Shown: in pieces, positions 25,978 to 32,805 of the stretch | How positions within the stretch are numbered: the stretch's first letter is position 1 | Layout: each line of letters opens with the position of its first letter | Assembly (NCBI RefSeq): GCF_002157585.1 | Contig: NZ_BDGB01000032.1 | Location: 1 to 46,366, forward strand | Length of the DNA stretch: 46,366 nucleotides | Reading direction: 5' to 3' | From: Lentilactobacillus parakefiri | Lineage (GTDB): Bacteria > Bacillota > Bacilli > Lactobacillales > Lactobacillaceae | Program-made: the position numbers and the translations under genes | The notes under the pieces: generated by a model | What the model was told of the DNA's origin: nothing | What the model saw: the letters and a program-made list of their open reading frames with translations, nothing else | Databases searched by the model: none

Positions 25978-26006
25978 AAGTCCCTTTTGATTGAGGGGCT
26001 TTTTTA
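25978..26006 (+). terminator. Terminator after the L,D-transpeptidase
   Basis: AAGTCCC pairs with GGGGCTT (one G-T pair) around a 10-base loop, with a T-run behind. Confidence 0.65.
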
Positions 26007-26062
26007 CTAGCTTGAAGTTTGGTCGCCAAGTCTTTAACCATTAAGGAAAAGAGGAATTTCAT

Positions 26063-26689
26063 ATGACACTACATACGATTCTCACACCGGAGTGGATCCA
26101 TGAAGCTAAGTTAATATCGGCTGAAAATCCGCGTCTGGAAGGCTTCGTTCCCAGTGAGGGCGGGGAGGATCCCCGAATTTTGCTTCTTGGCGAGGCTCCC
26201 GGTGACAAAGAGGTCAAGATTGGCCGGCCGTTTATGGGGCCTTCTGGCAAAGAGCTGGACCGTTGGCTGGCATCGTTGGGGCTCACTCGTGAAGACATTT
26301 ATATCACTGGAGTGGTTAATTCCCGGCCGTTTTCAATTGGTAAGACTGGGCGTAAGCGTGACCGGCGGCCAAATCAGGCTGAGGTGAAGCGATCAGCCCC
26401 AATGTTTGACTGGGAGTTAGCCCATTTTCCGGATGTGTTGTTGGTCCCAATGGGGAATGCCAGCCTCCAGCGTTTATTGGGCAATCATGCAAAAATTGGC
26501 GATTTACACGGTCAATTGTTGGAACAACCAATCCAGCAATATGATCAAGCGACGGATTCATTTGTACTGACCAAAAAGTCATATCGCATCTTCCCCCTGT
26601 ATCATCCTTCCTACTCGAAACGGTTTAAGAACATGAAGGCCGTCGTCGATGCCGATTCGCAAAAACTAAAAGAGCTATTAACACGATAA
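26063..26689 (+). CDS. Uracil-DNA glycosylase superfamily protein
   Basis: A 208-residue protein of the UDG superfamily closest to families 4/5. Motif 1 is LLLGEAPGDKEVKIGRPF near residues 45-62, followed by GPSGKELDRWL; motif 2 is LYHPSY near 188. The [4Fe-4S]-binding cysteines of family 4 are absent (no Cys is visible in the protein), as in many Firmicute members of this group. It would remove uracil or damaged bases from DNA in the cytoplasm. ATG 26063 follows AAAAGAGG. It lies 76 bp before another base-excision homolog. Confidence 0.8.
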   Translation: MTLHTILTPEWIHEAKLISAENPRLEGFVPSEGGEDPRILLLGEAPGDKEVKIGRPFMGPSGKELDRWLASLGLTREDIYITGVVNSRPFSIGKTGRKRDRRPNQAEVKRSAPMFDWELAHFPDVLLVPMGNASLQRLLGNHAKIGDLHGQLLEQPIQQYDQATDSFVLTKKSYRIFPLYHPSYSKRFKNMKAVVDADSQKLKELLTR

Positions 26690-26765
26690 ACTGACAGTCG
26701 TTGGACCCCATTTAGCAATCAAATCGTGGTACGCTGAAGCCATAATCCTGAGGAGGGTGATAGTG

Positions 26766-27269
26766 ATGGCAAAACCGTTAAATGGTGTTGATTTGTATCA
26801 TTCTTTGTTTGGAACAGAAATCCATGATCCGCGAATCTTGTTTGAAATGCTGACAGTGAACGTTTTTCAGCCTGGTTTGAACTGGCGGGTGGCTGCCAGT
26901 AAAATTCCGGTATTTGACAAGGTGTTTAAGCACTTTGATGTTAACCAAATTGCTCAATTCGATGAATTAGATCTCGAAGCACTAGAAGAAGATCCAGAGA
27001 TGATTCGCAATCCACGTAAGATTCGGGCGGTCGTTCAAAATGCCCAAGCAACTGTAAACCTGTCGCCTGAATTTAAGGACTTGGCGGATTATTTGTGGTC
27101 GTTTAAACCAAAGGATGACGTTGTTCATGGATCACTCCAACAAGACTCCCATGGATTGGGAGCCGTGTTAGCCAAGGACATGAAGCAACGGGGGTTCACG
27201 TTTGTCGGACCGACGACGATGGAGTTACTGCTGATTGGCAGTGGGATTTTGAAGCATGAATACAATTAA
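26766..27269 (+). CDS. DNA-3-methyladenine glycosylase I-like protein, divergent
   Basis: A 167-residue Tag-family protein, shorter than the usual 180-190 residues. ATG 26766 lies after AGGAGGG; the GTG at 26757 overlaps that site. Conserved Tag features are FQPGLNW (residues 35-41), the helix NPRKIRAVVQNAQ near 80, LADYLWSFKP and the C-terminal KQRGFTFVGPTTMELL. It departs at key places. The Glu preceding the QAGLSW motif (E38 of E. coli Tag) is Asn here (LTVNVFQPGL), and the Cys/His zinc-site residues at both ends are missing. It may recognise a different lesion or be non-catalytic. The UDG-type gene just upstream supports a DNA repair context. Confidence 0.75.
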   Translation: MAKPLNGVDLYHSLFGTEIHDPRILFEMLTVNVFQPGLNWRVAASKIPVFDKVFKHFDVNQIAQFDELDLEALEEDPEMIRNPRKIRAVVQNAQATVNLSPEFKDLADYLWSFKPKDDVVHGSLQQDSHGLGAVLAKDMKQRGFTFVGPTTMELLLIGSGILKHEYN

Positions 27270-27284
27270 ATAATTATGTAGGGG

Positions 27285-27468
27285 GAGACTGGGACAGTAG
27301 GCGTTTAGATCCCAGAGTTTAACGAGAAAATGCAATCATTCCTGGGTTTGGAATGGTTGTATTTTCTCGTTAAACGGCCGGGATCTGCCGTTTGTCGCAG
27401 CTTTTTGCAATATTAAAGTGGTCATCAAAGTCGCATTACAAATACAGAAAGAACTCAGTCCCAGCCTC
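27285..27468. repeat. Nested hairpin element between convergent genes
   Basis: Outer arms GACTGGGAC (27287-27295) and GTCCCAGCCTC (27458-27468) enclose a long inner hairpin. Its GATCCC (27308-27313) pairs with GGGATC (27380-27385), and a 26-base arm at 27317-27342 pairs with 27350-27375, nearly perfectly. It separates the glycosylase (plus strand) from the lipoyl operon (minus strand) and can terminate both. GGCTGGGAC hairpins are common lactobacillus intergenic elements. Confidence 0.65.
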
Positions 27469-27497
27469 TTTTTGGAACCAAATAATCTGATCCCGAC

Positions 27498-27806
27498 TTA
27501 ATATAATTCGACAATCCAGTCTTTGTCGTGGTCGGCATCATCTAGATATTCCGGATGGTCAAGCAAATCCGTGTTAATTTTAGCGACCTTACCAGCCTTG
27601 GGTGAATGGACTTCAGTAACCGCTTTAGCGCCCTCAAACGACAGAATGACGTCGCCCTCGACTACTTCACTCAGATTTTTGGAAAAAGCCGCAAACGATA
27701 TTTCACCGATTTCGCTGCGTGCCAGATCGTTTAGTCCAATTCGAGTGTGGGTATCACTCACTGGTGCTTGCCAGAGATATTTTGAATCGTCAATTTTTTG
27801 TGCCAT
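27498..27806 (-). CDS. GcvH-like lipoyl carrier protein (second copy)
   Basis: A 102-residue lipoyl-domain protein, shorter than the 125-130 residues of glycine-cleavage GcvH and similar in size to GcvH-L proteins. ATG 27806 is preceded by AAAGGAAG. The lipoylation motif is FEGAKAVTEVHSP with Lys61, matching the E-x-x-K-A pattern; conserved YLW near 10-12, HTRIGLNDLARSEIG (20-34) and the C-terminal DWIV are present. It ends the minus-strand operon, starting one base after the lyase stop, so the two are translationally coupled. No gcvP, gcvT or lpd is nearby. It probably carries lipoate for a dedicated reaction, not glycine cleavage. Confidence 0.82.
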   Translation of the reverse strand: MAQKIDDSKYLWQAPVSDTHTRIGLNDLARSEIGEISFAAFSKNLSEVVEGDVILSFEGAKAVTEVHSPKAGKVAKINTDLLDHPEYLDDADHDKDWIVELY

Positions 27807-27807
27807 A

Positions 27808-29190
27808 TTAATCTTCCTTTCCATTGTTAACGTTGAAGTGTCTAGCCTTGTATAATTTGAGAATTTGTTCCGTTTTTGAAATGGCGTTGTCAAGGTGGTC
27901 ATTCGGGGTCATGACTCGATCAAGCTCAGCTTTGCTTAAGTATTTTGCAATCGTGGCATCGGCGTAAAACAAATCCCTTAAGGTTACTTGTTGATGATCG
28001 GCTTTGTCCCTTAGCTTAACCAACAGTCCATGCGCATTTTCTCTTCCCATGAACTTGGCAAGGGCCATCATCAGTGATCCAGAATATATTGTGCCATCGT
28101 CAGCGGATAAATTCTGCCGCATTCGTTGTGGATTGAATTGTCCGAACTTGAGAATATTAATGGCATAATTCAGTTGCCCGGATAAGTACATCGTCATTTC
28201 TGGCAGGGCAACGTATAGATCCCGCCAAACAGTGGTGTCCTTTTCCCCGTCAACAGTCATGGTGTCATACATCAAGCCCATTTCGTTTTTGATGACGGTC
28301 GCCAAATTGACGATTGCTTCGACCATATAAGGATTACAAACGGTGGGGACAACAGTGGATCCCTGCCGGCCGGGGGCGTATGCCTCCTGAAATTCACCGA
28401 CAATGGTTTGACTCATATAGAGTAAATTCTTGCCAAGTCGTCCGAGAGCCTGGGCAATCATCGTTTCAACATGACAGTATTCTGTAAATCGTTCCCGCTG
28501 AGTGTGCCAATACATTTCGGGTTTTGATAGTCCTAAATGGGCACAGAAATCTGCTTCCACCTGTTGATAGTCAGCTCCAAGCATTGAAGAAGTCCCATCT
28601 GCCCCCGCCAAGCTGCCGGCGAATGTAAATGACCCAAGTGAATCAAGGCGACGCATCAAATAGTCCAGCTCATTCAAAATGATTCCCAGCTTAAAGCCAA
28701 GGGTTGTCGGGGCGGCATATGTTTTATGTGCAATGGCAGCGGTCGGCGTCCGTTGGTATTTTTCACAGAGCTGGTAAAGAATTTTGCCCAACTGATTCAA
28801 ATAAGCTTTCAACACCCGATCAGATTCTTTGAGTTGAAGGACAAACGCGGTATCTTCAACGTCCTCACTGGCAGCACCATAGTGGACGTATTGGCCACTG
28901 TCATCATCGAATAATGGCTGGGCCACCGTGACGAATCCTGCCAGAAAGTGACCCGCTCTGGCTGATTCAATTTTCAGCTGGGTTGGATCGATGTTTTCCG
29001 GAACCAGTTTGGCCTGAATTTCTTGATAAGCTTTTTCAGGGATCTTTCCATTTTTTGCCATCGCATAAGCCACGGCAACTTCCACTTGGCAGATGACTTT
29101 GATCCGGTTTTTATCCGACCAGATATTGCGCATCCTGGCAGTTGAATAACCATTCTGGTTGTACAGCGACCCTAACATTTCACCACTCAC
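27808..29190 (-). CDS. Fumarase/aspartase-superfamily lyase (PurB/PcaB-like), altered active site
   Basis: A 460-residue protein with the architecture of adenylosuccinate lyase and 3-carboxymuconate cycloisomerase. Conserved landmarks are YVHYGAASEDVEDTA (near residue 104; usual VHxGxTSxD), AHKTYAAPTTLG (near 152; usual THGxxAxPTT), GADGTSSMLG (near 200) and GEKDTT (near 318). The superfamily signature GSSxMPxKxNP appears as GSTVVPTVCNP, so the carboxylate-binding Lys is Thr. The THG motif also has T to A and G to K changes. Substrate is therefore likely different from adenylosuccinate. GTG 29190 follows CAGGAGGTG and lies one base after the stop of the carrier-ligase fusion; gcvH-like follows directly. 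The operon setting suggests it acts with a lipoylated carrier, perhaps on a carrier-bound or lipoate-linked substrate; this is a hypothesis. Confidence 0.75.
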   Translation of the reverse strand: MSGEMLGSLYNQNGYSTARMRNIWSDKNRIKVICQVEVAVAYAMAKNGKIPEKAYQEIQAKLVPENIDPTQLKIESARAGHFLAGFVTVAQPLFDDDSGQYVHYGAASEDVEDTAFVLQLKESDRVLKAYLNQLGKILYQLCEKYQRTPTAAIAHKTYAAPTTLGFKLGIILNELDYLMRRLDSLGSFTFAGSLAGADGTSSMLGADYQQVEADFCAHLGLSKPEMYWHTQRERFTEYCHVETMIAQALGRLGKNLLYMSQTIVGEFQEAYAPGRQGSTVVPTVCNPYMVEAIVNLATVIKNEMGLMYDTMTVDGEKDTTVWRDLYVALPEMTMYLSGQLNYAINILKFGQFNPQRMRQNLSADDGTIYSGSLMMALAKFMGRENAHGLLVKLRDKADHQQVTLRDLFYADATIAKYLSKAELDRVMTPNDHLDNAISKTEQILKLYKARHFNVNNGKED

Positions 29191-29191
29191 G

Positions 29192-30574
29192 CTAATTCAC
29201 CTCCTGAAAATTGGGATTAAGCATCAATTCCGCCATTTCAGTTGGAGAAATCTGACCGATATTAGCAGAGAGATTGGCGGTTCTAAAGGCTTCTTCCAAG
29301 TTGGCCTGTTTAAACGGGGTCCCAACAAGCTGATTTTCAACTGCCTGCAGGTCACCATTGGCCTGATTAAAATCACCAAAGATTCGTGCGTGGGTGACAA
29401 TGCCGTCGTTTACCGAGAAGCTGACTTCAATTGTCCCTAAACCATCGAAATGGTTGCCGTGGAAGAAATCATCGTCGCGTTTGGTTCCCATGATAAACTT
29501 GGGATCGGTGAATTTACTATGAGCGATTTGTTCAACCTCCTGCCAATCTTCCTCAGACATTGTGTACGTCCGAATATGGGCCAGGTCGGTGGTTTGAAAG
29601 ACTTCCTCAAGAAACAGCTGGCGAATCTCATCAAAGGTGATCTGACGATATTGTGGTAAGAAATATTGGCGAATGTTGGTGACTCGGCTATGAACGGATT
29701 TAATGCCCTTTGACGCTAACTTGGTTTTAGGCGGCGTCAAGGCTTTTGCAGCCTGGTCCAAATCGACGTCAATCATGAGCGTTCCACCACATGAAAATCG
29801 GTTGCCAATTTTGAGTGATGACATCCCCGAAAACTTCTTCCCATCGACAGTGAGGTCATTTCTGCCAGTCATTTCGGCATCAACTCCCAGCTTGTGTAAA
29901 ACATGGATGGCTGGGGTCGCATATTTTTTGAAGTTGAGGTAATTTGTGCCGTTATCATTGTCAATAAAGGCGTAAGTCAAATTTCCCGAATCAACGTAAA
30001 CGGCGCCGCCACCCGCACCACGACGAGCTAAATGAATATGATGGTTCTTGATGTAATCTAAATTAACTTCCGAGTAGGCATCTTGGTTGACTCCCAGAAC
30101 GACTGATGCCGAAGCTGGTTGTGAAAAATGAAAGACTGTATCGGAAAATTTGGGCGACGTGATAAAAAATGTCGAGAGACTGCCGCTGACGCCCGGATCG
30201 CGCAAATGCCGTTGTGAATTAGAATCAGATAAGTCGACAAAAATAATTGTGCTCAACTCCCTTCGTAAAAAAAGTCCCACAATCCAAGTTTTACCCCGAT
30301 TATCTTCGTTCAACAGTTCGGGGTGTTCAATTAAATCCGCGTTCATTTTGGCGATCTTGCCGCTTAATGGTGAATGAATTTCAGTCACTGCTTTGGCCCC
30401 TTCAAACGAGAGGATTGGATCACCGGCACTGACTTCAGTCATTTTGTCAGGAAATTCTGCGAAGGTCACTTGACCAATCTCACTTCGAGCCAAGTCGTTC
30501 AGGCCAATTCGGGTGTGCCCTTCACTGGTTTTGTCTTCCCATAAGTACTTCGAATCATCTGCTTTATCTGCCAT
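29192..30574 (-). CDS. Lipoyl carrier (GcvH-like) fused to lipoate-protein ligase
   Basis: A 460-residue two-domain protein. Residues 1-101 are a GcvH-like lipoyl domain close to the carrier at 27498, with the modified Lys61 in FEGAKAVTEIHSP. Residues 105-460 are an LplA-type ligase. It has RRGAGGGAVYVDSGNLTY (lipoyl-AMP pocket), GRNDLTVDGKKFSGMS with the catalytic Lys, and GGTLMIDVD, plus a C-terminal accessory domain. ATG 30574 follows GAAAGGATG. The join passes through T7 (plus-strand A7 at 30267-30273). With one T fewer the carrier would end WIVGLFYEGS at TGA 30253-30255, overlapping TTG 30254-30256, a plausible ligase start behind GAAGGGAG. The fusion may thus be a frameshift, a phase-variable state or real. 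The ligase would attach lipoate to the carriers using ATP. Confidence 0.78.
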   Translation of the reverse strand: MADKADDSKYLWEDKTSEGHTRIGLNDLARSEIGQVTFAEFPDKMTEVSAGDPILSFEGAKAVTEIHSPLSGKIAKMNADLIEHPELLNEDNRGKTWIVGLFLRRELSTIIFVDLSDSNSQRHLRDPGVSGSLSTFFITSPKFSDTVFHFSQPASASVVLGVNQDAYSEVNLDYIKNHHIHLARRGAGGGAVYVDSGNLTYAFIDNDNGTNYLNFKKYATPAIHVLHKLGVDAEMTGRNDLTVDGKKFSGMSSLKIGNRFSCGGTLMIDVDLDQAAKALTPPKTKLASKGIKSVHSRVTNIRQYFLPQYRQITFDEIRQLFLEEVFQTTDLAHIRTYTMSEEDWQEVEQIAHSKFTDPKFIMGTKRDDDFFHGNHFDGLGTIEVSFSVNDGIVTHARIFGDFNQANGDLQAVENQLVGTPFKQANLEEAFRTANLSANIGQISPTEMAELMLNPNFQEVN

Positions 30575-30590
30575 GATAATCATCCTTTCA

Positions 30591-31601
30591 TTATTTGAGA
30601 TCGTACTTTTCTTTCAACATTAAGTCGGCCATGTCACCAGGAGCAACTTTTCCGATGTTTGCTTCAAGGTTGGTGACGCTAAAGGCCTCTTCCAAGCTGT
30701 CCTTAGCAAATGGCACGTTGGTAATGTGATTTTCGATTGCTGCCAGATCGCCATTAGGATTATTGAAATCGCCATAGATTTTCGCATGGGTCACGATGTC
30801 GTTTTTCGTTGAGAAGCTGATTTCAACCGTTCCAACGCCGTCAAAATGGCGCCCCCGGAAGTAACCATCATTGGGCTTTTCGCCCATCACAAAGTCGCCA
30901 CCGGTGTAAGCCTCATCGGCGATTTTTAGGACATCCTTCCAATCATCGTCTGTCATGGTATAGGTCGGAACATCACGAATATCGGCGACTCTAAAGACCG
31001 TTAAAAAGATCCGTTTTTCAAGTTCCTCGAAGGTGATGTTTTGATACTTGGGATCGAAGTATTGGCGAATGTTGGTGACTCTGCTGTGAACAGATTTGAT
31101 GCCCTTGGATTGCAACTTTGCTTTGGGTGGGGTGAGGGCTTTGGCAGCTGCGGCTAAATCGACATCAACCATTAACGTGCCACCACACAAGAAGCGATTC
31201 CCAATTTTTAAAGCCGACATTCCAGAAACCTTTTTGCCATCCACGGTTAGATCGTTTCGGCCTTTCATTTTGGCATCAACGCCTAACTTTTTCAAAGTTG
31301 ACATCACAGGTTGTGCATAACGCGTAAAGTCGCCATAATTTGAACCGTCGTCATTATCAATAAAGACGTATGTCAAGTTGCCCGGATCAACAAACACGGC
31401 ACCGCCACCGGCAAACCGTCTGGACAGTTGAATCTGTTGGTTGCGAATAAAGTTCAAATTAACCTCAGAATAAACATCCTGGTTCAATCCAATGACCACA
31501 GATGCCTGTGGTGGCCGCGAAAAGTAGAAAATGGGTTCAGTAAATTTGGGACTGGTGATGAAGAACTTTGAAAGACTGTCGGTGATGATCGGTCTGTTCA
31601 A
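30591..31601 (-). CDS. lplA: Lipoate-protein ligase A (first gene of the operon)
   Basis: A lipoate-protein ligase of at least 336 residues. It activates lipoate with ATP and transfers it to carrier lysines. It shows IGLNQDVYSEVN, SRRFAGGGAVFVDPGNLTY, GRNDLTVDGKKVSGMS (catalytic Lys) and the C-terminal domain with SVHSRVTNIRQYF. It is a clear paralog of the ligase half of the downstream fusion, suggesting tandem duplication. The start is uncertain. TTG 31601 has no ribosome site and would remove the first strand. AAAGGAG at 31647-31653 points to a start at 31637-31646, but only CTG and ATT codons are found there in frame, giving an N-terminus IRYVDISSGKDYLN. The gene is followed by 16 bp to the next ATG. 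Confidence 0.82.
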   Translation of the reverse strand: MNRPIITDSLSKFFITSPKFTEPIFYFSRPPQASVVIGLNQDVYSEVNLNFIRNQQIQLSRRFAGGGAVFVDPGNLTYVFIDNDDGSNYGDFTRYAQPVMSTLKKLGVDAKMKGRNDLTVDGKKVSGMSALKIGNRFLCGGTLMVDVDLAAAAKALTPPKAKLQSKGIKSVHSRVTNIRQYFDPKYQNITFEELEKRIFLTVFRVADIRDVPTYTMTDDDWKDVLKIADEAYTGGDFVMGEKPNDGYFRGRHFDGVGTVEISFSTKNDIVTHAKIYGDFNNPNGDLAAIENHITNVPFAKDSLEEAFSVTNLEANIGKVAPGDMADLMLKEKYDLK

Positions 31602-31666
31602 ATAATCTTTACCACTAGAAATATCAACGTAACGAATAATAATCAGCTCCTTTGGTCAAAGTAAGC

Positions 31667-31729
31667 GGTTACAAAATTGTCTAAAAATAATGCAACCAGA
31701 CCTTGACTCTGTCTAATTGCATTGTAACC
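31667..31729 (-). promoter_or_regulatory. Nested inverted repeats in the leader of the lipoyl operon
   Basis: GGTTACAA (31667-31674) pairs perfectly with TTGTAACC (31722-31729), and inside it TGCAACCAGAC (31691-31701) pairs with GTCTAATTGCA (31711-31721) apart from a 2-base mismatch. The structure ends 14 bases before the ribosome site of the first ligase gene. It may be a two-site operator or an RNA leader. No terminator T-run is present. Confidence 0.5.
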
Positions 31730-31903
31730 CATTCATGGGGGAGTTGCTCGAAAGTTAACCGCCTTGGCTCGCACTGTGGTTGAAATGTGCTCCCAAGCCC
31801 AGCCCCTAACGTATAAGAGAGAAGGACGGACCAATCAGCCCAAACCGCTGATTAATCCGTCCTTCTCTCTTATACACCGGAGCTAACCGGGCTGGTCGGC
31901 ACT
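31730..31903. repeat. Repeat module with a 20-bp-arm hairpin
   Basis: Includes GTTGAAATGTGCTCC-type sequence shared with the 10.2 and 42.3 kb repeats (about 31780-31795). A hairpin at 31811-31875 has a perfect 20-bp stem (GTATAAGAGAGAAGGACGGA and complement) and an inner ATCAGC/GCTGAT stem. It separates the aldo/keto reductase and lipoyl operon and may terminate transcripts. Confidence 0.6.
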
Positions 31904-32749
31904 CTACCTCATGTCCAATGGTTGCTTACTCGTTGGTTTAGGAAATTGCACATCCAACTGTGCCAACTCATTATCAGTCAATGTAATATTTGCTGCCAAC
32001 ACATTATCAACGGTATGCTTGGGGTCGCTCGATTGTGGGATGGCGAGCGTATTGCCATCTCGGATTGCCCAAGCCAAAATGATTTGCCACGCTGTTGCTG
32101 AATGATTGTCGGCAATTTGGTTAACAACTGGGTCATGAGTTAAACGTCCTCTTGCATCGCCGGCTGCGACTGGTGTGTAAGCAATCAGTGGAATATGACG
32201 TTGTCTCATCCATGGCAGTAGGCTGTATTCAATTCCCCGACTGCCAAGATTGTAGAGGTCTTCATTAGCCGCAACCTGATTGGAATGGGGTAGATCCATT
32301 AGTTCTTCCATATCAGCAATATCGAAGTTTGAGACCCCCCAATGCTTTATTTTTCCCTTTTGTTGCAATTGCTGGAGTGTTTCAATCGTTTCGCTCAAAG
32401 GAACTGCGCCACGCCAATGGTATAGGTACAAATCAAAATAATCGGTCCCAACCAATTTCAGGCTGGTATCTAGACTATGTTCCATTTTAGAGGCTGAGGC
32501 GTTTGATGGCAAAACTTTATCGATGATAAATAAATCATCACGTTGCATGCCTTTGATGGCCTCACCAACCAGGCTTTCACTGCGGCCATTACCGTACATT
32601 TCAGCGGTGTCAATGACCCTGGCACCAGCAGCAATGCCATCTTGAATTGCTTTAATTTCCTCAGCTCGAGTACTGGCACTGTCTCCCATGTGCCAAGTTC
32701 CCAAACCAATTGCGGGTACTGTTGAATCCCCGATGTTCAATTCTCTCAT
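31904..32749 (-). CDS. aldo/keto reductase
   Basis: A 281-residue NAD(P)H-dependent aldo/keto reductase of the YdhF/YeaE-like group, a cytoplasmic TIM-barrel reductase of aldehydes such as methylglyoxal. Catalytic tetrad candidates are Asp and Tyr in RVIDTAEMYGNGRSE (near residues 47 and 52), Lys in IIDKVLPS near 79 and His in YLYHWRGAV near 110. The cofactor region reads AIPQSSDPKHTVDN. ATG 32749 follows AGGAGG. It has no co-directional partner; the YdbS/YdbT operon upstream ends 57 bp away. It is not closely similar to the other two aldo/keto reductases in the window. Confidence 0.85.
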   Translation of the reverse strand: MRELNIGDSTVPAIGLGTWHMGDSASTRAEEIKAIQDGIAAGARVIDTAEMYGNGRSESLVGEAIKGMQRDDLFIIDKVLPSNASASKMEHSLDTSLKLVGTDYFDLYLYHWRGAVPLSETIETLQQLQQKGKIKHWGVSNFDIADMEELMDLPHSNQVAANEDLYNLGSRGIEYSLLPWMRQRHIPLIAYTPVAAGDARGRLTHDPVVNQIADNHSATAWQIILAWAIRDGNTLAIPQSSDPKHTVDNVLAANITLTDNELAQLDVQFPKPTSKQPLDMR

Positions 32750-32805
32750 AGACGTTTACCTCCTAAATTCATTAACTAATAGTATACGCTGATAGTGACA
32801 TGACA

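Noticed and set aside
27498-30574. Glycine cleavage system
   Set aside because: Only H-like proteins are present; they are shorter than GcvH and no P, T or L protein gene is found nearby.
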